A stretch of DNA of 64,000 bases. Origin: Litoditis marina. Its lineage: Eukaryota; Nematoda; Chromadorea; Rhabditida; Rhabditidae. A program made the position numbers and the translations under genes. Positions 52,284-61,760 of the stretch are shown one piece after another (position 1 is the first letter of the stretch; each line of letters starts with the position of its first letter). The notes beneath the pieces are model-generated. The model saw only the letters and a list, made by a program, of their open reading frames with translations, searched no databases and was not told the DNA's origin. The stretch is taken from the NCBI GenBank assembly GCA_964036275.1, contig CAXIWQ010000227.1, forward strand, positions 57,155 to 121,154, read 5' to 3'.

Positions 52284-52483
52284 CTGTGATTTGAAGATTC
52301 TAGTTTACAGGTTTGAAAAAATATTTTACGACTTTTGTATGTTTGTGATGAACAGTTATACTTGAGTATATTATTATTTTTCGGTTTTTGTAGCAGTAGC
52401 TGCTCCATTTGAGAGTAGCTGTCTAAGGGGCGCACAGCAGAAGACAAATCTCACAGTCGTTGGGCCCCCACTTTTTCATGAAT
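52284..52483 (-). repeat. foldback right arm (~200 bp)
   Basis: Inverted copy of 51957-52154, ending ACTTTTTCATGAAT. Near its outer end it has GGCGCACAGC (52429-52438) followed by AAGACAAATC (52441-52450). The same two words occur in the same order in the satellite monomer, spaced 5 instead of 2 bp. High arm identity implies recent formation or repeated correction between arms. Confidence 0.93.
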
Positions 52484-52574
52484 TTTTCTCTTTTTGTATA
52501 CATGCCGTAGGTATGTAGTTTGATCTGTACGGTGCAGATAAAACTGTTTTCTCAATGAACCACTTGTCAAGAAT
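52484..52574. other. unique AT-rich spacer
   Basis: About 90 bp between the foldback and the minisatellite. I see no gene or repeat here. Confidence 0.5.
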
Positions 52575-53157
52575 TACCATCATTCGAAAAAATATGACGT
52601 CAACATTGCAGTTCTAAAAACCTACTTCGTCTGCCCTTTCGAATCCCAGAATACGTCATATTTAGACAAAGTTTCATCGTTAATATACCATTTTAAGAGC
52701 ATTTGAAAATATATGTGACGCCAATTTTTTAAAAGTTGACGTCATCTGGCCTTCTGAATTCCAGAATACGTCATATTTAGACAAAGTTTCATCGTTAATA
52801 TACCATTTTTAAGATATTTTTAGCATTTGAAAATATATTTCACGTCAATTTTTTTAAAAGTTGACGTCATCTGGCCTTCTGAATTTCAGAATACGTCATA
52901 TTTAGACAAAGTTTCATCGTTAATATACCATTTTAAGATATTTTCACCATTTGAAAATATATCTGACGTCAACTTTGCACTTTTCAAAAATGACGTCATC
53001 TGGTCTCCAGAATCCAGAATACGTCACTCTTAGATTGAGTTTCACCGTTAGTTGACCCTTTCTAAGATATTACCATCATTTGAAAATATATGTGACGTCA
53101 ACTTTGCACTTTTCAAAAATGACGTCATCTGGTCTCCAGAATCCTGAAGGACGTCAG
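52575..53157 (+). repeat. 115-128-bp minisatellite (~4.5 units) with TGACGTCA octamers
   Basis: The phrase CAGAATACGTCA starts at 52647, 52762, 52887 and 53015 (steps 115, 125, 128), with a decayed fifth copy near 53143. Each unit runs: CAGAATACGTCA, a TTTAGACAAAGTTTCA segment, GTTAATATACCATTTTAAG, CATTTGAAAATATA, then two TGACGTCA-type octamers and ATCTGGYCTYC. Perfect TGACGTCA lies at 52595, 52737, 52862, 52964, 52991, 53093 and 53120. The octamer is the consensus CRE site bound by CREB/ATF proteins, but here it may simply be a fossil of the repeat unit. No gene is adjacent. Confidence 0.88.
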
Positions 53158-53322
53158 AAATACAATACTTCAGATTCAAACAAATTGCACGTTGGCATCA
53201 TATTTCAATTTTCAGCAAATCGGTAATTGTTTCTCTACGTTACAGTACAGTTTGAGTTATCGACCGGACAGAGAGAGTGAGAGAGCGTGCTGAATGAGAG
53301 ACGCAGACACTTTTCGAAAAAT
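53158..53322. other. spacer with GA-rich patch
   Basis: Unique sequence with a purine-rich stretch (GAGAGAGTGAGAGAGCG, about 53270-53288). No open frame or RNA gene was seen. Confidence 0.5.
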
Positions 53323-53462
53323 GTCTATAACTTTGATTAAAACAATTTTTTTGCAAATTTTTTTTGGTCCGCCAGGGTTTGAGTAGGTATCACATGTCTT
53401 CCACAACTTTCAACAAAATCGATTCAGTAGAAACCCTTTAACTGGGAATTTTCCCTTATCAC
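53323..53462 (+). repeat. 140-bp direct repeat, copy 1
   Basis: It begins GTCTATAACTTTGA and contains GGTCCGCCAGGGTTTGAG and ATCGATTCAGTAGAAACCC, ending GGGAATTTTCCCTTATCAC. It is repeated at +159 bp with few substitutions. GGGAATTTTCCC near the end is a perfect 12-bp palindrome present in both copies. Confidence 0.88.
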
Positions 53463-53481
53463 GATTACACACTCCTAAAAC

Positions 53482-53621
53482 GTCTATAACTTTGACAAAA
53501 ACAATTTTTTCCTAATTTTTTTTTGGTCCGCCAGGGTTTGAGTAGGTATCACATGTCTTCCACAATTTTCAACGAAATCGATTCAGTAGAAACCCTTAAA
53601 CTGGGAATTTTCCCTTGTCAC
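53482..53621 (+). repeat. 140-bp direct repeat, copy 2
   Basis: Second copy of 53323-53462 at a constant 159-bp offset, with substitutions such as TTTTCAACGAAATCG for TTTCAACAAAATCG. A much weaker third relative may follow at about 53685-53800 (CATAACTTGGCTCAAA ... GTAGAAACTTCCC); I cannot confirm it by eye. Confidence 0.88.
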
Positions 53622-53623
53622 AA

Positions 53624-53647
53624 CCCACCCACCCACCCACCCACCCA
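53624..53647 (+). repeat. (CCCA)6 microsatellite
   Basis: Six perfect CCCA units followed by CACACACG. Length may vary between individuals or assemblies. Confidence 0.95.
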
Positions 53648-53842
53648 CACACGACGGAAGTTGGCGCTCTTGATGAAGCGAAAACTTCATAACTTGGCTC
53701 AAACTCAACCGATTTCGATAAAATTTGGGCACACTTTGCGATTATGCTGTAGAAACTTCCCCAGTTGTAAAAGTTTTGTTTTGCAAATTTCAGCCTTTTT
53801 ATGGGAAAACTAAAAAAAACGGAGGCGCGCATTAGCCGGACC
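53648..53842. other. unique AT-rich right part of the island
   Basis: About 195 bp without a confident feature. It contains the possible third relative of the 140-bp repeat and an A-tract before the GC-rich end. Open frames crossing it run into satellite or microsatellite and are not credible genes. Confidence 0.5.
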
Positions 53843-53843
53843 A

Positions 53844-53879
53844 AAGACAAATCTCGCACAGCGCTTCGCGCTGCGCGCG
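53844..53879. repeat. right-end subterminal inverted motif and GC-rich hairpin
   Basis: AAGACAAATCTCGCACAG (53844-53861) is the inverted counterpart of CTGTGAGATTTGTCTT at 51983-51998, with a 2-nt difference. It overlaps a hairpin, CAGCGC-TTC-GCGCTG (53859-53873), extendable with mismatches to 53853-53879. The GC-rich tail ends at CGCGCG, directly before ATTC. A hairpin at one end only, with no CTRR end, does not fit a Helitron; the inverted motifs favour a DNA-transposon-like end. Confidence 0.6.
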
Positions 53880-53883
53880 ATTC
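53880..53883. repeat. candidate 4-bp target-site duplication, right copy (ATTC)
   Basis: ATTC at the start of the resumed satellite (ATTCTGTGGCGC). It pairs with 51957-51960. Confidence 0.6.
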
Positions 53884-54994
53884 TGTGGCGCACAGCCACA
53901 ACGTACGAATTAACGCGGTTATCGACTCCTTGCCTTGCAACTACAGAGAACAGTTCATACGGCTATCAAGTCTGTTGCTCCCAGATACAAAAACCTAATA
54001 CGACTATCTATTATGTGGCGCACAGCCACAAATTACGAATTAACGCGGTTATCGACTCTTTGGCTTGCAGTTACAGAGAAAAGTTCATACGGCTATCAAA
54101 TCTGTTGCTCCCAGCTACAAAAACCTAATACGACAATCTATTCTGTGGCGCACAGCCATAACAAACGAAATAACGCGGTTATTGACTCTTTGGCTTGCAG
54201 TTACAGAGAAAAGTTTATACGGCTATCAAGTCTGTTGCTCCCAGCTACAAAAACCTAATACGACTCCATATTCTGTGGCGCACAGCCACAAAAGACAAAT
54301 TAACGCGGTTATTGACTCTTTGCCGTAAAGCTACAGAAAAAAGTTTATACGGCTATCAAGTATGTTGCTCCAGCTACAAAGACTCAACACGACTATATAT
54401 TTCGTGGCGCACAGCCACAAAAGACGACTTAACGCGGTTATTGACTCTTTGCCTTGCAGCTACAGAAAAAAGTTCTACGGCTATCAAGTATGTTGCTCCC
54501 AGATACAAAAACTCAAGACAACTATATATTCTGTGGCGCACAGCCACAAAAGACGAATTAACGCGTTATTGACTCTTTGCCTTGCAGCTACAGAGAACAG
54601 TTCATACGGCTATCAAATCTGTTGCTCCCAGCTACAAAAACCTAATACGACAATCTATTCTGTGGCGCACAGCCACAAAATACAAATCATCGCGGTTATC
54701 GACTTGTTGGCTTGCAGCTACAGAGAAAAGTTTATACGGCTATCAAGTCTGTTGCTCCCAGCTACAAAAACCTAATACGACTATATATTCTGTGGCGCAC
54801 AGCCACAAAAGACGAATTAACGCGGTTATTGACTCTTTGCCTCGCAGTTACAGAGAACATTTCATACGGCTATCAAATCTGTTGCGCCCAGCTACAAAAA
54901 CCTAATACGACAATCTATTCTGTGGCGCACAGCCACAAAGACGAATTAACGCGGTTATTGACATTTTGACTTGCAGCTACAAAAAAAAATCATA
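53880..54994 (+). repeat. diverged satellite domain continuing right of the island
   Basis: It carries the same private variants as 45831-51960: GCAACTACAGAG (53936), TATTATGTGGCGC (54009), GCCATAACAAACG (54156), TTTGCCGTAAAGC (54321) and the G-deleted ACGCGTTATT (54561). The series parallels 50320-50990. From about 54600 it passes into subtypes typical of 1-11000. No gene is present. Confidence 0.82.
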
Positions 54995-57900
54995 CGGCTA
55001 TCAAGTCTGTTGCTTCCAACTACAAAAACATAATACGACTTTATATTCTGTGGCGCACAGCCACAAAATACAAATTAACGCGGTTATTGACTCTTTGCCT
55101 TGCAGTTACAGAGAACATTTCATACGGCTATCAAATCTGTTGCTCCCAGCTACAAAAACCTAATACGACTTTATATTCTGTGGCGCACAGCCACAAAAGA
55201 CAAATTAACGCGGTTATTATCTCTTTGCCTTGCAGCTACAGAAAAAAAGTTTATACGGCTATCAAGTCTGTTGCTCCCAGCTACAAAAACCTAATACGAC
55301 TTTATATTCTGTGGCGCACAGCCACAAAAGACAAATTAACGCGGTTATTGACTCTTTGCCGTGCAGCTACAGAAAAAAGTTTATATGGCTATCAAGTATG
55401 TTGCTCCCAGCTAGAAAAACCCAATACAACTATCTATTCTGTGGCACACAGCCACAAAATACGATATAACGCGGTTATCGACTCTTTGCCTTGCAGCTAC
55501 AGAAAAAAGTTTATACGGCTATCAAGTCTGTTGCTCATGGCTACAAAAACCTAATACGACTTTATATCCTATGGCGCACAGCCACAAAAGACAAATTAAC
55601 GCGGTTATTACCTCTTTGCCTTGCAGCTACAGAAAAAAGTTCATACGGCTATCAAGTCTGTTGCTCCCAGCTACAAAAACCTGATACGACAATCTATTAT
55701 GTGGCGCACAGCCACAAAAGACGAATTAACGCGGTTATTACCTCTTTGCCTTGCAGCTACAGAAAAAAGTTCATACGGCTATCAAGTCTGTTGCTCCCAG
55801 CTACAAAAACCTAATACGACTTTATATTCTGTGGCGCACAGCCACAAAAGACAAATTAACGCGGTTATTGACTCTTTGCCGTGCAGCTACAGGAAAAAGG
55901 TTATACGGCTATCAAATATGTTGCTCCCAGCTACAAAAACCCAATACGACTATCTATTCTGTGGTGCACAGCCACAAAATACGAATTAACGCGGTTATCG
56001 ACTCTTTGCCTTGCAGCTACAGAGAACAGTTCATACGGCTATCAAATCTGTTGCTCCCAGCTACAAAAACCTAATACGACAATCTATTCTGTGGCGCACA
56101 GCCACAAAATACGAATTATCGCGGTTATCGACTTGTTGGCTTGCAGCTACAGAGAAAAGTTCATACGGCTATCAAGTCTGTTGCTCCCAGCTACAAAAAC
56201 CTGATACGACAATCTATTCTGTGGCGCACAGCCACAAAAGACAAATTAACGCGGTTATTACCTCTTTGCCTTGCAGCTACAGAAAAAAATTCATACGGCT
56301 ATCAAGTCTGTTGCTCCCAGCTACGAAAACCTAATACGACTCTATATTCTGTGGCGCACAGCCACAAAAGACAAATTAACGCGGTTATTGACTCTTTGCC
56401 GTGCAGCTACAGGAAAAAGGTTATACGGCTATCAAGTATGTTGCTCCCAGCTGAAAAAACCTAATACGACTATCTATTCTGTGGCGCACAGCCACAAAAT
56501 ACGAATTAACGCGGTTATCGACTCTTTGCCTTGCAGCTACAGAGAACAGTTCATACGGCTATCAAGTCTGTTGCTCCCAGCTACAAAAACCTAATACGAC
56601 TATATATTCTGTGGCGCACAGCCACAAAAGACGAATTAACGCGGTTATTGACTCTTTGCCTCGCAGTTACAGAGAATATTTCATACGGCTATCAAATCTG
56701 TTGCTCCCAGCTACAAAAACCTAATACGACAATCTATTCTGTGGCGCACAGCCACAAAAGACGAATTAACGCGGTTATTGACTCTTTGCCGTGCAGCTAC
56801 AGGAAAAAGGTTATACGGCTACCAAGTATGTTGCTCCCAGCTACAAAAACCTAATACGACTATCTATTCTGTGGCGCACAGCCACAAAATACGAATTGAC
56901 GCGGTTATCGACTCTTTGCCTTGCAGCTACAGAGAACAGTTCATACGGCTATCAAATCTGTTGCTCCCAGCTACAAAAACCTAATACGACAATCTATTCT
57001 GTGGCGCACAGCCACAAAATACAAATTATCGCGATTATCGACTTGTTGGCTTGCAGCTACAGAGAAAAGTTCATACGGCTATCAAGTCTGTTGCTTCCAA
57101 CTACAAAAACATAATACGACTTTATATTCTGTGGCGCACAGCCACAAAATACAAATTAACGCGGTTATTGACTCTTTGCCTTGCAGTTACAGAGAACATT
57201 TCATACGGCTATCAAATCTGTTGCTCCCAGCTACAAAAACCTAATACGACTTTATATTCTGTGGCGCACAGCCACAAAAGACAAATTAACGCGGTTATTA
57301 TCTCTTTGCCTTGCAGCTACAGAAAAAAAGTTTATACGGCTATCAAGTCTGTTGCTCCCAGCTACAAAAACCTAATACGACTTTATATTCTGTGGCGCAC
57401 AGCCACAAAAGACAAATTAACGCGGTTATTGACTCTTTGCCGTGCAGCTACAGAAAAAAGTTTATATGGCTATCAAGTATGTTGCTCCCAGCTAGAAAAA
57501 CCCAATACAACTATCTATTCTGTGGCACACAGCCACAAAATACGATATAACGCGGTTATCGACTCTTTGCCTTGCAGCTACAGAAAAAAGTTTATACGGC
57601 TATCAAGTCTGTTGCTCATGGCTACAAAAACCTAATACGACTTTATATCCTATGGCGCACAGCCACAAAAGACAAATTAACGCGGTTATTACCTCTTTGC
57701 CTTGCAGCTACAGAAAAAAGTTCATACGGCTATCAAGTCTGTTGCTCCCAGCTACAAAAACCTGATACGACAATCTATTATGTGGCGCACAGCCACAAAA
57801 GACGAATTAACGCGGTTATTACCTCTTTGCCTTGCAGCTACAGAAAAAAGTTCATACGGCTATCAAGTCTGTTGCTCCCAGCTACAAAAACCTAATACGA

Positions 57901-59170
57901 CTTTATATTCTGTGGCGCACAGCCACAAAAGACAAATTAACGCGGTTATTGACTCTTTGCCGTGCAGCTACAGGAAAAAGGTTATACGGCTATCAAATAT
58001 GTTGCTCCCAGCTACAAAAACCCAATACGACTATCTATTCTGTGGTGCACAGCCACAAAATACGAATTAACGCGGTTATCGACTCTTTGCCTTGCAGCTA
58101 CAGAGAACAGTTCATACGGCTATCAAATCTGTTGCTCCCAGCTACAAAACCTAATACGACAATCTATTCTGTGGCGCACAGCCACAAAATACGAATTATC
58201 GCGGTTATCGACTTGTTGGCTTACAGCTACAGAGAAAAGTTCATACGGCTATCAAGTCTGTTGCTCCCAGCTACAAAAACCTGATACGACAATCTATTCT
58301 GTGGCGCACAGCCACAAAAGACAAATTAACGCGGTTATTACCTCTTTGCCTTGCAGCTACAGAAAAAAATTCATACGGCTATCAAGTCTGTTGCTCCCAG
58401 CTACGAAAACCTAATACGACTCTATATTCTGTGGCGCACAGCCACAAAAGACAAATTAACGCGGTTATTGACTCTTTGCCGTGCAGCTACAGGGAAAAAG
58501 GTTATACGGCTATCAAGTATGTTGCTCCCAGCTGAAAAAACCTAATACGACTATCTATTCTGTGGCGCACAGCCACAAAATACGAATTAACGCGGTTATC
58601 GACTCTTTGCCTTGCAGCTACAGAGAACAGTTCATACGGCTATCAAGTCTGTTGCTCCCAGCTACAAAAACCTAATACGACTATATATTCTGTGGCGCAC
58701 AGCCACAAAATACGAATTATCGCGGTTATCGACTTGTTGGCTTGCAGCTACAGAGAAAAGTTCATACGGCTATCAAGTCTGTTGCTCCCAGCTACAAAAA
58801 CCTGATACGACAATCTATTCTGTGGCGCACAGCCACAAAAGACGAATTAACGCGGTTATTGACTCTTTGCCGTGCAGCTACAGGAAAAAGGTTATACGGC
58901 TACCAAGTATGTTGCTCCCAGCTACAAAAACCTAATACGACTATCTATTCTGTGGCGCACAGCCACAAAATACGAATTGACGCGGTTAACGACTCTTTGC
59001 CTTGCAGCTACAGAGAACAGTTCATACGGCTATCAAATCTGTTGCTCCAGCTACAAAAACCTAATACGACAATCTATTCTGTGGCGCACAGCCACAAAAT
59101 ACAAATTATCGCGATTATCGACTTGTTGGCTTGCAGCTACAGAGAAAAGTTCATACGGCTATCAAGTCTG
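54995..59170 (+). repeat. higher-order repeat: 16-mer, 2,081-bp step
   Basis: Copy 1 is about 54995-57090 and copy 2 about 57091-59170. Shared markers at +2,081 are TTATTATCTCTTTGCC (55215, 57296), TATTATGTGGCGC (55695, 57776), GTGGTGCACAGCC (55972, 58053) and CAGCTGAAAAAACC (56449, 58530). Within copy 2 one segment near 58700-58850 carries a different monomer subtype, and several one-base losses occur (58149, 59046). The subtype order resembles that of 1-11000. Confidence 0.82.
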
Positions 59171-61760
59171 TTGCTCCCAGCTACAAAAACCTAATACGAC
59201 TATATATTCTGTGGCGCACAGCCACAAAGACGAATTAACGCGGTTATTGACTCTTTGCCTCGCAGTTACAGAGAACAGTTCATACGGCTATCAAATATGT
59301 TGCTCCCAGCTACAAAAACCTAATACGACAATCTATTCTGTGGCGCACAGCCACAAAGACAAATTAACGCGGTTATTACCTCTTTGCCTTGCAGCTACAG
59401 AAAAAAATTCATACGGCTATCAAGTCTGTTGCTCCCAGCTACGAAAACCTAATACGACTCTATATTCTGTGGCGCACAGCCACAAAAGACAAATTAACGC
59501 GGTTATTGACTCTTTGCCGTGCAGCTACAGGAAAAAGGTTATACGGCTATCAAGTATGTTGCTCCCAGCTGAAAAAACCTAATACGACTATCTATTCTGT
59601 GGCGCACAGCCACAAAATACGAATTAACGCGGTTATCGACTCTTTGCCTTGCAGCTACAGAGAACAGTTCATACGGCTATCAAGTCTGTTGCTCCCAGCT
59701 ACAAAAACCTAATACGACTATATATTCTGTGGCGCACAGCCACAAAATACGAATTATCGCGGTTATCGACTTGTTGGCTTGCAGCTACAGAGAAAAGTTC
59801 ATACGGCTATCAAGTCTGTTGCTCCCAGCTACAAAAACCTGATACGACAATCTATTCTGTGGCGCACAGCCACAAAAGACGAATTAACGCGGTTATTGAC
59901 TCTTTGCCGTGCAGCTACAGGAAAAAGGTTATACGGCTACCAAGTATGTTGCTCCCAGCTACAAAAACCTAATACGACTATCTATTCTGTGGCGCACAGC
60001 CACAAAATACGAATTGACGCGGTTAACGACTCTTTGCCTTGCAGCTACAGAGAACAGTTCATACGGCTATCAAATCTGTTGCTCCCAGCTACAAAAACCT
60101 AATACGACAATCTATTCTGTGGCGCACAGCCACAAAATACAAATTATCGCGATTATCGACTTGTTGGCTTGCAGCTACAGAGAAAAGTTCATACGGCTAT
60201 CAAGTCTGTTGCTCCCAGCTACAAAAACCTAATACGACTATATATTCTGTGGCGCACAGCCACAAAAGACGAATTAACGCGGTTATTGACTCTTTGCCTC
60301 GCAGTTACAGAGAACAGTTCATACGGCTATCAAATATGTTGCTCCCAGCTACAAAAACCTAATACGACAATCTATTCTGTGGCGCACAGCCACAAAGACG
60401 AATTAACGCGGTTATTGACATTTTGACTTGCAGCTACAAAAAAAATCATACGGCTATCAAGTCTGTTGCTTCCAAATACAAAAACATAATACAACTTTAT
60501 ATTCTGTGGCGCACAGCCACAAAATACGAATTATCGCGGTTATCGACTTGTTGGCTTGCAGCTACAGAGAAAAGTTCATACGGCTATCAAATCTGTTGCT
60601 CCCAGCTACAAAAACCTGATACGACAATCTATTCTGTGGCGCACAGCCACAAAAGACAAATTAACGCGGTTATTACCTCTTTGCCTTGCAGCTACAGAAA
60701 AAAATTCATACGGCTATCAAGTCTGTTGCTCCCAGCTACGAAAACCTAATACGACTCTATATTCTGTGGCGCACAGCCACAAAAGACAAATTAACGCGGT
60801 TATTGACTCTTTGCCGTGCAGCTACAGGAAAAAGGTTATACGGCTATCAAGTATGTTGCTCCCAGCTGAAAAAACCTAATACGACTATCTATTCTGTGGC
60901 GCACAGCCACAAAATACGAATTAACGCGGTTATCGACTCTTTGCCTTGCAGCTACAGAGAACAATTCATACGGCTATCAAGTCTGTTGCTCCCAGCTACA
61001 AAAACCTAATACGACTATATATTCTGTGGCGCACAGCCACAAAAGACGAATCAACGCGGTTATTGACTCTTTGCCTCGCAGTTACAGAGAATATTTCATA
61101 CGGCTATCAAATCTGTTGCTCCCAGCTTACAAAAACCTAATACGACAATCTATTCTGTGGCGCACAGCCACAAAAGACAAATTAACGCGGTTATTGACTC
61201 TTTGCCGTGCAGCTACAGGAAAAAGGTTATACGGCTACCAAGTATGTTGCTCCCAGCTACAAAAACCTAATACGACTATCTATTCTGTGGCGCACAGCCA
61301 CAAAATACGAATTGACGCGGTTATCGACTCTTTGCCTTGCAGCTACAGAGAACAGTTCATACGGCTATCAAATCTGTTGCTCCCAGCTACAAAAACCTAA
61401 TACGACAATCTATTCTGTGGCGCACAGCCACAAAATACAAATTATCGCGGTTATCGACTTGTTGGCTTGCAGCTACAGAGAAAAGTTCATACGGCTATCA
61501 AGTCTGTTGCTCCCAGCTACAAAAACCTAATACGACTATATATTCTGTGGCGCACAGCCACAAAAGACAAATTAACGCGGTTATTGACTCTTTGCCTCGC
61601 AGTTACAGAGAACAGTTCATACGGCTATCAAATATGTTGCTCCCAGCTACAAAAACCTAATACGACAATCTATTCTGTGGCGCACAGCCACAAAGACGAA
61701 TTAACGCGGTTATTGACATTTTGACTTGCAGCTACAAAAAAAAATCATACGGCTATCAAG
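58340..61760 (+). repeat. higher-order repeat: 8-mer (~1,037 bp) and 10-mer (~1,297 bp) steps
   Basis: The series from about 58351 recurs at about 59389 (+1,037/1,038) and again at about 60686 (+1,297/1,298). Shared markers are CAGCTGAAAAAACC (58530, 59567, 60864), GGCTACCAAGTATG and CGCGATTATCGAC. The third unit has two extra monomers relative to the second, including the TTGACATTTTGACTTGC monomer at about 60415. Boundaries are approximate. Confidence 0.72.

Larger units (their letters stand above)
51961..53879. mobile_element. 1,919-bp non-satellite insertion, putative non-autonomous transposon
   Basis: The satellite stops at ..CTATTC and resumes at ATTCTGTGGCGC, the next bases of the same monomer, so this block was inserted into an existing array with a 4-bp ATTC duplication. 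The subtype to the right (GCAACTACAGAGAACAG, then CAGATACAAAAACC) is what follows the same left-hand subtype at 46230-46390 and 50260-50410. Inside are a foldback, a minisatellite, a 140-bp direct duplication, (CCCA)6 and a terminal hairpin. Inverted motifs lie 22 bp from the left end (CTGTGAGATTTGTCTT, 51983-51998) and 18 bp from the right end (53844-53861). No transposase or reverse transcriptase is recognisable. Superfamily is unknown, and a composite of two insertions is possible. Confidence 0.65.

Noticed and set aside
52827..53033. 68-codon open frame in the minisatellite
   Set aside because: It starts at TTG, spans tandem-repeat units, and is not preserved in neighbouring units.
53323..53621. 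Short LTR pair or solo-LTR structure
   Set aside because: The two copies are only 19 bp apart, lack TG..CA ends, and have no primer-binding or polypurine tract.
51961..53879. Helitron
   Set aside because: There is a hairpin near the right end, but no CTRR terminus, no TC at the left end and no AT insertion site. The ATTC duplication and inverted subterminal motifs point elsewhere.
53596..53940. 114-codon minus-strand open frame (and the overlapping plus-strand frame 53523-53813)
   Set aside because: It runs through (CCCA)6, giving a GWVG-type low-complexity run, and across the island/satellite junction. Not a credible gene.
53801..53998. ATG-initiated 65-codon frame joining the island end to satellite
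   Set aside because: It crosses the insertion junction into satellite sequence, so it is a chance fusion.
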